Positions 22,413-33,241 of a DNA stretch of 64,000 nucleotides are shown here, in pieces (within the stretch, counting starts at the first letter, position 1; every line of letters begins with the position of its first letter). The stretch is taken from the NCBI GenBank assembly GCA_947044365.1, contig OX345636.1, positions 1,783,501 to 1,847,500 on the forward strand, read 5' to 3'. Below the pieces are notes generated by a model. That model had not been told where the DNA came from. It saw only the letters and a list, made by a program, of their open reading frames with translations, and ran no database searches. The DNA comes from Petrosia ficiformis. Lineage: Eukaryota > Porifera > Demospongiae > Haplosclerida > Petrosiidae. The translations under genes and the position numbers were made by a program.

Positions 22413-25400
22413 TTAAGAATTCCCTAGTTTTTTGCATCTATTTCTGTACCATATATAAAGTTTGCAATGTCTCATAAAATTCTTTGCATTCATGTATGAT
22501 AGAGATGACTTTATCCTTGAGAGAGTGGAATTTGCTTGCTCTACAACTTGAGTATTTATGCATGAGAACTGTGCATAAGTTGCAAGATTATATCCACAAC
22601 TGCAACCTGTATATTTATAGTAATTCAAGGATTCAATATAAATATTTTATATACTTATTATATGTACCTATATGATTAGACCAATGGAAACGATCAACAA
22701 GAAACTGAGAATTTCTGAAAAAATCAGGTTCTCTATTTAAACATTAGTTGTGTGAGTTGCAACAGTTGTCATAAACAATTGTTTCTGGAGCTATGTATAA
22801 TAGAGTAGAAAAAACCGTTCTGTATAATTTATATCCAATACAATAATTATAATGTTGCTAACCTTTTATACATCGTTCATATAGGAGAGTGAATGGTGTA
22901 TCTGGTGACTCACGTACACGCATGGCTTGAAATCCATAGCATATACCTACAGAATAGTAGAGACGAATGTTAAGTTTGTGATAATTAAAGCCAATAATTT
23001 ACCATGGTGACAGAAAAGAGTAAAAACTCCTGGAAGAAGAGATGGGTGACCAGCATTTTGTTTTGTACAGACAATGGTTCATTTACTACTATCTGCTTCA
23101 TAGTTTCTTCTTCTGCAAATTAAAGGAAGAGCTGGGAAATAGCATAAGTTTTTGATTTCATCATCATATAGTACTCCAGATTCACTGAGATTGATGTCAT
23201 CATCAGTAGATGGCACAACACTAAATGGCACTTGGGACTTGATGATCATTTCCTTCAATATCGGTGTAATAATTGAAGGATAATGACCCAAGACGAAGAT
23301 TAAGTCAAATAGTACTGGGGTTGTCTCCTGGAGTTGTTTCATTCTCTGTAAATTAAAGAAGTTTGCATTCATGTTTGCTATCTTTAATACAGCAATTTTA
23401 ATAATAATAAACCATGATGAAGGTATTATGATGTGTATTTTATGTGAGTGTGTCTAAAATTAGTATTCATAATGCAAATAAGTGTGAGTACTTAGCAATA
23501 CCTCAGGGTTTGTTAATATATCTTCATCACATAATTGATTTATTAGTGCAATAGATTTTTCATTTGGAGGTATGAGGGCACCCACAGCAGAGGAGCTTTC
23601 CTATGGAATGGATGAAATTTCACCAATGTGATGGACACTGGTGTAATTTTGAAGTCAACCGTTGAGGTGTGGAAATAGATTCTAATTATTACCTTCCCTT
23701 TGGAATAATTACTTCATCAATTTCTTGATATCTTTTAAAGATATTGCTCCAAAAGTCAAACTGCCTCCTAAATGAAAGAGCTGTGGCATCCATGACTACT
23801 AAACTAGGATAAGGACCACAATTGCTGCATTGGAACCCACATGAATAGTCTATATCCAAAAGCTCCAAATAAGCATACCATGCAGAGCAAAAATGAATGT
23901 AATGTACAACATCTTTGAAATTGCTGTTTCCAGCATCTATGTATGACTGGTTAAGTACAGTATATTCAGTATATATAGTTGTCCTGCAACAGTAATATTT
24001 TATGTCATAACAAGTAACAAAGACTATTATAATCCATTAAGAAATGAAACATAAATTGCCGCAGCACCTCATATGTAAACAATAGAGTCTTCATATTAAG
24101 TAAACACATTTTTGTCCATCATAATGAAGGCATCCTTCACAATCCTCAGTGTTGCATTTCAAGTAAAAAACTGAAATAATAATAAATCGTGATGAATGTG
24201 TGGCCATATTTACATGCATTAAGTGTTAAACAAAGACCTTTAGCTTGAACAAAGCAGTTCATAGTAACTATGTGAGCACCGGTGAATAAGCAAAGATCTT
24301 CACTCCAATTTATCAGTCCATATCTATTGCACACTGCAGTAGTCTCAGGTATAAGCATTGATAAACCATCCACAATGTTGAATCTACTACTTGAAGGCAT
24401 TAATAGAATGCTGGAGAGGGTAGTTGTTAGGTCAAACGGAATTTTGTCTTTAGACATACACGATAAACTAGGTGCACTCTGCCTGGGAAGAATCTTATCT
24501 TCATTATGCTGGCAATATACTTGAAAAATTGGCAGTAAAGCTTTAGGAATGTCTTCATGATCTGTCACATTCGACAAAATTTGGAATAGACTAATTATAT
24601 GTTTACATGATGTTTTGCTGTATCTGCATGTTGCACAAGTAATGATTGTGCTTGCAGAAATGTATATAACACCAAAGGTTTCTTCTACTTTCAGGCAAAT
24701 AGCACCACAATTACCAACTTGTACGATTGAATCAGTAACCTGCATTACAAAGTGCAACTTAGTAAAAACCATTCTCGGATAATTAGACAGTATATCTTAC
24801 ATGCATAACTGAATCAATATTCATTGATGCATAGCTGTGATCTATATTATGGAGAGTACAATTTTGTCATATCACAATTATTAGCATAATAATACTTTAC
24901 CTTCAAAATCCAAATCAGGTGTGATACAATGCACAGCATCGACTTCCGTCAGTATGTGAGTAACAGCAATGATATGAATGCAATGTGGAAAATCCTTAGA
25001 AAACTTGGCATAGTCACAATTGATCTTTGCACTGAGACTATTTAACAAATCGTGAGTTATCAGAGTTACATGTGCAAGTATATAACCAATGCTTCCTATC
25101 TTCAAATTGTCTTCCAGAACGTGTTACAAATACATAAGAGTAGGGCTAAAGGAAGTAATTAGTGAAAAGAATAATGACTTAATTGAGCCATTAGGTTGCT
25201 AGAGTCCACGTTTTAACTTTTAACTTACTGATTAATACTATATTATAATAATCATTGTCTTTAGCATGCACTGTACTAACTTTTAGTGATAAAGTTGTGT
25301 GTGAGAATTCCTGTACAACAAATTCCTTAAATGAATGATCACATGGGACTATTTCATGATTGGTTATCAGCAAATGTATATACATGTCCATATCAGACAG

Positions 25401-26669
25401 TGATGAAACAATACCACTTTCACTATTGCTAGTTGAGACCTGCTAATGTAAAATAGTTATAACATAATACATTTCATTCCATGAACTAATGTGTGTACTG
25501 TGTAGCATAATATATCTTTACTTTGCTACTTTCTATAGATGGTTGATCATCTGGTGAGCCAAGCAAATTTTCCAGGTGCCAGTCTGTGGTCATAGAAATA
25601 TCGCACATTACATGCATTCTATAATTTCTATTCTGAAATGAAATATGATGCTAGCTCTATATTGGTTTGTAATGAATGTAGGATTAATGTATAGTATGCC
25701 ATGCTGTATAAATTCTATGCACGAATTATATGTATATCTAATTAATAATTATATATATTACCACTATTGAAAGAATCATCTCCATCCTTATGACCATCTT
25801 GCATACACTTTAAAGACTTGCTGCTTTCATCTATAAAATTGATGATTTGCCAATGAAAGTGCATACATAGTCTAGCTGATTAAATTTAAAAATGGGTTGT
25901 GCTATCAAAAACTGTTTACTTTTTACTACAGGAGTAGTTGCAGATAATCGAAGCTTATTTCTTTTCAAGATACCATCAGCAGCAAAATTAAACCTGTGAT
26001 TTCAAACATATATAGACCTATAATATTAATGTTATTATGAAAACATATTATATTAAATACAATGTGAAAAAATTAATTTGCAAGGATTGTCGAAAAGGCT
26101 CAGATGACAGGCTTGTGATACTGCCTGTCATCTGAGCCTTTTCGACAATCCTTTCTAAGAGCATCTCTAGTCAATATTTCACCTTTTCTCATCTAATGAC
26201 ATAAATATTGCAAATATCTACTACTTTCCACATTACATAAACTAATTACCTTTCTAGCAGAAGAAATATGAACAGGTTTCTTGAAAATGAAAGTAGAAGT
26301 AGAAATTTTTTTGTCTGGTTTGCACTAAGAGTAAATGTTTAGATTAACATCCTATGCAATAATAATTGTATAACTATGAGTACATTGGATTTCTGCATGT
26401 ATGGAATTAATTCAAGTGTAATGTAAATCCAAAACCATACAATAATGAATATAAGGGAACACACCACATCTCTTCCAACAGCTACAGATTTATTTGGTTC
26501 TACCATACTAACAGTTTGGACACTGCAATCTAATATGATTGTATATACTAAAAGATATTGAGCATACTGCATACTTCACCATACCAACATCATCTTCATC
26601 ACATTTAGTAGCCTTTGGTTTAGTTTCAAGATGGTCACAAGTGGGAAGGATATTCTTCCTCTTACTCAT
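22413..26669 (-). CDS. KDZ-superfamily transposase (multi-exon, with premature stop)
   Basis: Starts in the right arm: exon 1 (26580-26669) has the same 30 residues as the plus-strand leader. Exon 2 (26250-26324) begins CKPDKKIST. N-terminal exons follow between 26000 and 25190. A Cys-rich region (YTCTCNSDN at about 25050; FPHCIHIIAV) and a SWIM-like CATCRYSKTSCKHI (about 24603-24644) precede the core. The core reads MKTLLFTYEVLR, FQCSNCGPYPSLVVMDATA then LSFRR (Asp codon 23788-23790), LCYFPALPLI, then VFTLFCHH, GICYGFQAMRVRESPDTPF, APETIVYDNCCNSHN and, after a stop, CLNREPDFFRNSQFLVDRFHW, and finally GCSCGYNLATYAQF and NTQVVEQANSTLSRIKS. These phrases match metazoan KDZ transposases, including the HMGXB3-like domesticated set. 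The TAA at 22744-22746 replaces the Tyr expected before CLNREP, and at least one frame break lies near 25040, so this copy is probably inactive. Exon limits in the N-terminal half are approximate. Confidence 0.85.
26083..26152. repeat. Perfect 30-bp hairpin in a transposase intron
   Basis: The arm 26083-26112 (AGGATTGTCGAAAAGGCTCA and ten more bases) is perfectly complementary to 26123-26152 around a 10-base loop TTGTGATACT. It lies between the first exons of the transposase, close to the inner boundary of the right arm. It is GC-richer than its surroundings. Confidence 0.95.
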
Positions 26670-29463
26670 GTTGACTTAAAACACACGATACCAATCAAAT
26701 TTATTATAAATAGTATGCAACCACAGGAAATTAAGAAGTAATAATTGCCATAAAATTATTATTTTCCTCATAAAAAAGTGAAAAAGTCAAAAGACAGTGT
26801 AAGATGTGTTTTTAAGTAATATACAAAGCAAAACAATTCATGACTAGTTTAGTTGGAGAGAAGCAGTGGCAGTTCCTTTAAATAGTTCTATAACTGGTTC
26901 CTCCGCTCTTTCTCTTTAACAAAAAATTCTACAAAGTAGATTTCCCACAGTTGTACTCACCTATATTGAATGAAATGAAGTGAAATAGATAATTATTAGG
27001 TCAAAGTATGATCATTACCAAAGAGTCTTCAGTACATAGTGTTGTGGCTTAATAAAACGCCACAAAAAGTGTATACAGACACAAAGTAATAGCAAATAGA
27101 CATAAATAGACAAAAAAAAAAACAGACAGACAAACAAACAGACAGACGAGTTAAGTAAGGTAATTTAAACTGCTAGACTACTATAACAGTGATTTCGGTT
27201 CTAAACCTTTATCATGTGTTTAACTACATGTAACTAGTCTTCTTCTATAAATTGAAGATTGGAAATGAATTGTAAGTAGACTTTGCTAGGAATCTTTTAG
27301 CTACTCACTTAACAGACAGACAGACACACACATTCACACATATACTAAAATATTTTAAACTTGAGACAATTACTGTATTGTAATGTACAATTAGAAAGTT
27401 TGCATACGCCGAAGTAAACACTTAAAAAAAAACAATTAAGACTATAACTACACTTACATGGTACACTCCAGAAAGATTTAACATGTATGTATATTATATA
27501 GTTGCATCCTAAATACATTAATTTATAATGGAGTGTATTGCTATGTCTAACACATACATTCCTAAGAGACGAATATACTATACATATAGATATGACTAAT
27601 ATAATAATCTATTCCAACTTCTAAGGGAAGAAAGGAGTGGCAAATTTAAAGCAGTTCCTTAACTAGTTCCTTAGATTATACGCATAGGATAATCAGATAC
27701 ATGTACATGCATCTACTGAATGAGGATAATTCATAACACATTACATATACTATACTTGTAGATAAGAGAATTATATAAATCTGTTCTAACGAAGAGAGGA
27801 GTGGTACATTTCCTCAACAAGTTCATGCATAGGTTATACAAACATGTACATGTATCTATTGAATGAAGACAACTCATAACAGACTAATATATACATGTAG
27901 ATATGACTAATAATTATATTAATTTGTTCCAACTTCTAAGGGAAGAGAGGAGTGGCACATTTAAAGCAGTTCCTTAACCAGTTCCTTAGATTATATGCAT
28001 AGGGTATACATACTGTACATGCAGATGTATCTATTGAATGAAGATACATGTAATTCATAACAGACTATACCTATAGATAAAAATAATATATTACTAACTT
28101 CTAAGGGAAGAAAGGAGTGGCACATTTAAAGCAGTTCCTTAACCAGTTCCTTACATTATATGCATAGGGTATACATACTGTACATGTAGATGTATCTATT
28201 GAATGAAGATACATGTAATTCATAACAGACTATATATACTATACCTATAGATAAGAATAATATATTACTAACTTCTAAGGGAAGAAAGGAGTGGCACATT
28301 TAAAGCAGTTCCTTAACCAGTTCCTTAGATTATATGCATAGGGTATACATACTGTACATGCAGATGTATCTATTGAATGAAGATACATGTAATTCATAAC
28401 AGACTATATATACTATACCTATAGATAAGAATAATATATTACTAACTTCTAAGGGAAGAAAGGAGTGGCACATTTAAAGCAGTTCCTTAACCAGTTCCTT
28501 AGATTATATGCATAGGGTATACATACTGTACATGTATCTATTGAACTCATAACAGACTAATATATACATGTAGATATGACTAATATATTAATTTGTTCCA
28601 ACTTCTAAGGGAAGACAGGAGTGGCACATTTAAAGCAGTTCCTTAACCAGTTCCTTAGATTATATGCATAGGGTATACATACTGTACATGTAGATGTATC
28701 TATTGAATGAAGATACATGTAATTCATAACACACTGTACTTATAGATAAGAGTAATATATTAACTTATTCTAACTTCTAAGGGAAGAGAGGAGTGGCACA
28801 TTTAAAGCAGTTCCTTAACCAGTTCCTTAGATTATATGCATAGGGTATACATACTGTACATGTAGATGTATCTATTGAATGAAGATACATGTAATTCATA
28901 ACACACTGTACTTATAGATAAGAGTAATATATTAATCTATTCTAACTTCTAAGGGAAGAAAGGAGTGGTACATTTAAAGCAGCTCCTTAACCAGTTCCTT
29001 AGATTATATACATAGGGTATACATAATGTACATGTACATGTATCTATTGAATGAAGATACATGTAATTCATAACACACTGTACTTATAGATAAGAGTAAT
29101 ATATTAATCTATTCTAACTTCTAAGGGAAGAAAGGAGTGGTACATTTAAAGCAGTTCCTTAACCAGTTCCTTAGATTATATACATGTACATAGGGTATAC
29201 ATAATGTACATGTACATGTATCTATTGAATGAAGATACATGTAATTCATAACAGACTATATATACTATACTTGTAGAGAAGAGTACTTCTAAGGGAAGAG
29301 AGGAGTGGCACATTTCCTTAGATTATATGCATAGGTTATACATACACATACCTATATCTATTGATTGAAGACAACTCTAATATACTAGATATGACTAACT
29401 GTTCTAACTTCTAAGGGAAGAGAGGAGTGGCTCATTTAAAGCAGTTCCTTAACCAGTTCCATA

Positions 29464-30407
29464 CAGGGGTGTGGAAACAGCCGGACATGCCGGACTTTGT
29501 CCGATATTTGAAAGAAATGTCCTCTTTTCAACGATTTGAATGGGACAATTGTCCGTTAAAATTTATTGTCTTACACGTGACTACGCGCATGCGCACATTA
29601 GTTGTAGCCACATGTCTCGTCAAGTATGTGGAAATATTTGCCAGGAGTGAAGAGACCTGCTTCTTCTACTTCTAGGAGCTGTGGGTCTAAACGCTTACGT
29701 TCTTTAAATTGTTCTTCATCTTCTGCCTTAGAAGAAGAAGGCTATGAGGGATCTACAGAGGACTCAGAATTTGATCGTTGATTCGTAGAAAGTTGGGCCA
29801 AAGATTTTCCTTGGGTGACTTACAACGAAGATAAGAAAACAATTAGGGATGTGCGATACAACTAAATAATAGTATTGCATATCACTGACAAAAATATCAC
29901 GATACGATACAGTATCACGATATTTAAAATAATATTGAAACACTTATAAAATGTAAATAAATATCCTATTTGGATGTATTTCTCAAGAAATGGTAAAAGA
30001 AATCAATGAAAGTTATGCGCACTAGCTTTTTATAATTACTTTTAGGTATCAAATTAGAAAAACCATGTTTACTAAACTGTCCATTCCAGTGTATCGATAC
30101 ACACAAAAGCTAATATTGTATCACGATATTCAACAAAAATATCGATATTTCGATATATCGATACGTATCGCACATCACTAAAAACAATGTTTTGTATGCC
30201 ACCTATTGAAGATTTTAACTTTCAAACCGTTTTCAGTAAATGGGAAAAAAAGAAAAAAAGGCAAATATTTACTAACACTGAATCCAAAATATTGTAGTGT
30301 ATGTATGAATTTAAATATTAATTTTATTGTTTGAAATTAAATGTCCGGTTTCTCACAGTCTATTCAGGACATTGTCCGAAATTGTCTAACATGTTATAAC
30401 ACCCCTG
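29464..30407. mobile_element. hAT element nested in the right arm, with decayed hAT coding relic
   Basis: CAGGGGTGTGG at the left and ...CACCCCTG at the right are hAT-type ends, and GTTCCATA is duplicated exactly (29456-29463 and 30408-30415). Inside, a broken plus-strand relic reads SWAKDFPWVTYNEDKKTI, resembling the N-terminal WxxxFPWLxYxE block of hAT proteins of the ZNF862 type. The target lies within an array unit, so insertion followed array growth. A second hAT element sits inside it (29844-30180). A 164-bp relative with similar ends is at 47172. Confidence 0.9.
29844..30180. mobile_element. hAT MITE nested inside the hAT element
   Basis: The ends TAGGGATGTGCGATAC and GTATCGCACATCACTA are inverted, with exact 8-bp AAAACAAT duplications (29836-29843 and 30181-30188). 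The interior is rich in ATATCACGATAC / ATCGATA palindromic strings. It splits the hAT coding relic. Confidence 0.95.
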
Positions 30408-31389
30408 GTTCCATAGATTATACGCAGAGATTATACATACTGTACGTGTACACGTACATGCATCTATTGAATGAAGATCATTCATAACAGACTAATATAC
30501 ATGTACTATACATGTACATGTAGATATGAGCAATATATTAATCTGTTCTAACCTCTAAGTGAAGAAAGGAGCGAAACATGTAAAGCAGTTCCTTAAGAGT
30601 TGCATCGGAAATAGGTATAATCATTGATCTGTAGTACAGTGTTTTAGGGCCTAGAGTAATTTGTTATGGGAAGCAGTAGGCAGTTCCTTAACCAGTTCCT
30701 TAGATTATATGCACATACTGTACATGTATCTATTGAATGAAGATACATGTAATTCATAACAGACTATATAAACTATACTTATAGATAAGAGTAATATATT
30801 CTAACTTCTAAGGGAAGTAAGGAGTGGCACATTTAAAGCAGTTCCTTAACCAGTTACTTAGATTATATGCACCGGTTATACATACTGTACATGTATCTAA
30901 TGAATGAAGATCACTCATAACAGACTAATATACTATACATGTAGATATCACTAATACATTAATTTGTTCTAACTTCTGATGGAAGAAAGGAGTGAAACAT
31001 GTAAAGACATGAAAGTTCCTTAAGAATTGCACCGGAAATAGGTATAATCAGTATAGTGTTTTAGGGCCTAGAGTTTGTTGAATAATTAGTAGGGTTTTAA
31101 TCTGTGTCAATAACCATGCTTGCTTCTGTTGGAATTGTTTACCCGTTGAAATAAACATAGATATATTATTACTATTATTATATTTACATACACACATAAT
31201 AATTATATATATATATATAATTATATATATATACTGTATATATATATATATATATGTATAGTATGATGGTGACATCATCCCTTTGGTGTGGTGAGTTCTA
31301 TATATTGTATGTAGACCTTCCATGTGCACACCATGCAGGAGATGTCACCATCATACAATATATTGTATATAGTATGCTAATAGGTCCTA

Positions 31390-31735
31390 TATACTGCATA
31401 TAGGACCCTTGTTTTGTGTCCTCGGATGCAATATAGCCCTCGCAGGCTCGAGCTATATCACATCCTTGAACACAAACTCAGGTCCTATATTTTGTATATA
31501 CATGCAGAACCCTCATACATGCAGAACCCTCGTTCTGTGTCCTCGGATGTGATATAGTCCTCGCAGGCTCAGGCTATATCACATCCTTGAACACAAACTC
31601 AGGTCCTATATTTTGTATATACATGTAGAACCCTCGTTCTGTGTCCTCTGATGTGATATAGCCCTCGCAGGCTCAGGCTATATCACATCCTTGAACACAA
31701 ATGCAGGTCCTATATTTTGTATAATGGACATATTA
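31390..31735. repeat. Right palindrome modules of the giant element
   Basis: Three GGATG...CATCC hairpin modules (near 31425, 31546 and 31649) share TGTGTCCTC and CTCGCAGGCTC loops and are spaced by TATATTTTGTATATACATG. One carries the variants GATGCAATATAGCC and GAGCTATATCAC. Counterpart of 14200-14790. Confidence 0.85.
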
Positions 31736-32005
31736 GCATACTATATATATATATTGTAATTATATTGTAAATATATATGTAATTATAATAATATATGTAT
31801 AATATATATATTGGTAAAAATCATTACCCTTAGTTTAGAGAGCCAGCACACAGTTCCTTAATTAAAACTATGTAGTTCCTTCCATATGAGATTCCTCACA
31901 GGCTGAGTACACCTGCAGTTTTATCGAAACAGATTTTCTGTGATGTTAATAGATTCCTAACAGATTTTATGTAGATTCTGGAAGATGGTATATAAACTGA
32001 ATGAT

Positions 32006-32181
32006 ATTCTTTAGAAGGTAAAGAGAGTAGATAATCAAATAATAACTATAATAGGCTGTTGTGTTTCAGGAATGATAAAGTCAGCCATGATTACTGAATG
32101 CTGGACACCATAAAGCAGTCATAGGGATACTTTTTTTCTCTATATACACTTGTTTCCTTGTCCTGCTGTTCTTTTTATTAC
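32006..32181 (+). repeat. 176-bp block identical to 33066-33241
   Basis: Starting ATTCTTTAGAAGGTAAAGAG and ending TTCTTTTTATTAC, this block matches 33066-33241 with no difference that I can see, at a constant offset of 1060. It contains the 3' end of the ATCCCTAT family plus unrelated DNA downstream. It interrupts the right arm at CTGAATGATAT, where the left arm is continuous. Confidence 0.9.
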
Positions 32182-32392
32182 TATAGTAGTATATATACTA
32201 CTAGGGTAGTATACGAATATGGTAGTATCCCAATTGTGTACGAGTAGAATTGTTACTGCCCCTGTAAAGTAACACCACGCCTGCAAATTAACGGTTCCTT
32301 GTAGTGGCACATCTTATACGTAGTCTATGGATCTATGCCTATATTTAATATAACTTTCCACGCCCATTGTTTTCAAATTTTACACTTTACAA

Positions 32393-32706
32393 ATGGCGAA
32401 TGGATTACAAGTGGTTCAAAAGGTAAATATATATACATGTAGATGTACGCATTTGTAATTACTAATAATATGCTGTAGCAATACAATATAAGGAATTGAT
32501 ATCAGTTTTTAATGAGCTAGATTTCCTTCATACAATTATGTGTTTATCATTACAGTTTCTGGAGCACAGTTGTACAGAGAATTAGTGATGGCTGATAATA
32601 ATGAGGAGAAGACACAGGAATACAGCAAAGAGATGGTGAATTTGACAACACAGCCAGAGCGAATGATACAACTATTAAAGCACAACACAGGACAGGATTT
32701 CTGTTG
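32393..32706 (+). CDS. Possible small host gene, 5' exons (uncertain)
   Basis: ATG at 32393 opens MANGLQVVQK and meets a donor (AAG|GTAAAT). After an acceptor TTACAG at about 32554 a frame reads VSGAQLYRELVMADNNEEKT and onward, to a stop at 32704-32706. With that donor and acceptor the joined frame is off by one base and would stop early, so either another splice is used or MADNNEEKT... is its own start. The second exon encodes a charged, helical-looking peptide. It lies just outside the giant transposon. No family is recognised. Confidence 0.3.
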
Positions 32707-32809
32707 AATTGGAACCACCCATAGTAGCTTCTGTAATATGGTATGTTTTTATATATAATGAATTCTTGGTAACAGCATTAAGGCTTCTTTGTGGCACTGT
32801 ATTATCAGC

Positions 32810-33192
32810 TTTTTATGGCCATCCCTATGATTGCTTTCCCACGGGTTCGAACTATTTTATATTCTTGTGTCACTTGCGCAAGTATGCGTTGTATACGTAG
32901 TTAAGGAAGTTGCATCATTCCCGGGGGGGCTCGGTCAATTAATGGGCGTGGCGCGTAATAGAACGCGCGCTCGAACTCAGCAGGAAGAAAGCTGCTTGTA
33001 GCTTACATAGAATTAGAAACTGGAACTACTAGCTGACTATTCTACCTGCACTAAAGTTCTACAAGATTCTTTAGAAGGTAAAGAGAGTAGATAATCAAAT
33101 AATAACTATAATAGGCTGTTGTGTTTCAGGAATGATAAAGTCAGCCATGATTACTGAATGCTGGACACCATAAAGCAGTCATAGGGATACTT
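32810..33192 (+). mobile_element. ATCCCTAT-family MITE, copy F (most complete)
   Basis: ATCCCTATGATTGC near the left and GCAGTCATAGGGAT near the right are inverted (one mismatch in 14). The core has CACTTGCGCAAGTATGCG, TCATTCCCGGGGGGGCTC, GGGCGTGGCGCG and GGCTGTTGTGTTTCAGG. A consistent target duplication is not clear. This copy is the apparent source of the block at 32006-32181. Confidence 0.75.
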
Positions 33193-33241
33193 TTTTTCTC
33201 TATATACACTTGTTTCCTTGTCCTGCTGTTCTTTTTATTAC

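Larger units (their letters stand above)
27600..31040. repeat. Right subterminal tandem array, ~171-bp units
   Basis: About 16 units in reverse sense carry GAGTGGCACATTTAAAGCAG, TTCCTTAACCAGTTCCTTAG and GATGTATCTATTGAATGAAG. Central units (27960-29250) are the most alike. Shortened units occur near 27780 and 29280, and the array is split by the hAT element at 29464-30407. Confidence 0.9.
13209..32304. mobile_element. Giant KDZ-type DNA transposon with ~5-6 kb inverted-repeat arms
   Basis: The two halves mirror each other. The outer ends are CTACAAGGAACCG (left, 13209) and its reverse complement CGGTTCCTTGTAG (right, to 32304). Going inward come GGCGTGGTGTTACAG-like text, a GTACACCTGCAG stretch, a palindrome block, a ~171-bp tandem array, and then the first coding exon of each gene. 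The unique core (about 18.1-26.4 kb) carries two convergent genes: a KDZ-superfamily transposase (minus) and a PHD/Ulp1/SET unit (plus). KDZ elements are known as large DNA transposons that often carry extra genes, including Ulp1-type proteases. I could not find a convincing target-site duplication at the two ends, and the right end lacks one terminal motif copy. Later insertions are nested in both arms. Confidence 0.85.
26375..32304 (-). repeat. Right inverted-repeat arm of the giant transposon
   Basis: This mirrors 13209-18115: coding exon 1 (26580-26669), then the quieter stretch, the tandem array (27600-31040), palindrome modules (31390-31735), the GTACACCTGCAG stretch and the terminal CGGTTCCTTGTAG. 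It is longer than the left arm because of more array units, a nested 944-bp hAT element (29464-30407) and a 176-bp templated insertion (32006-32181). Only one AAGGAACCG copy remains at its terminus, against two on the left. Confidence 0.85.

Noticed and set aside
24282..24524. Plus-strand 80-codon frame
   Set aside because: It is the shadow of the transposase exon on the opposite strand.
13209..32304. Palindrome as an assembly artefact
   Set aside because: The arms differ in nested insertions, array length and point changes, and the core encodes two different genes, so it is a real inverted-repeat element.
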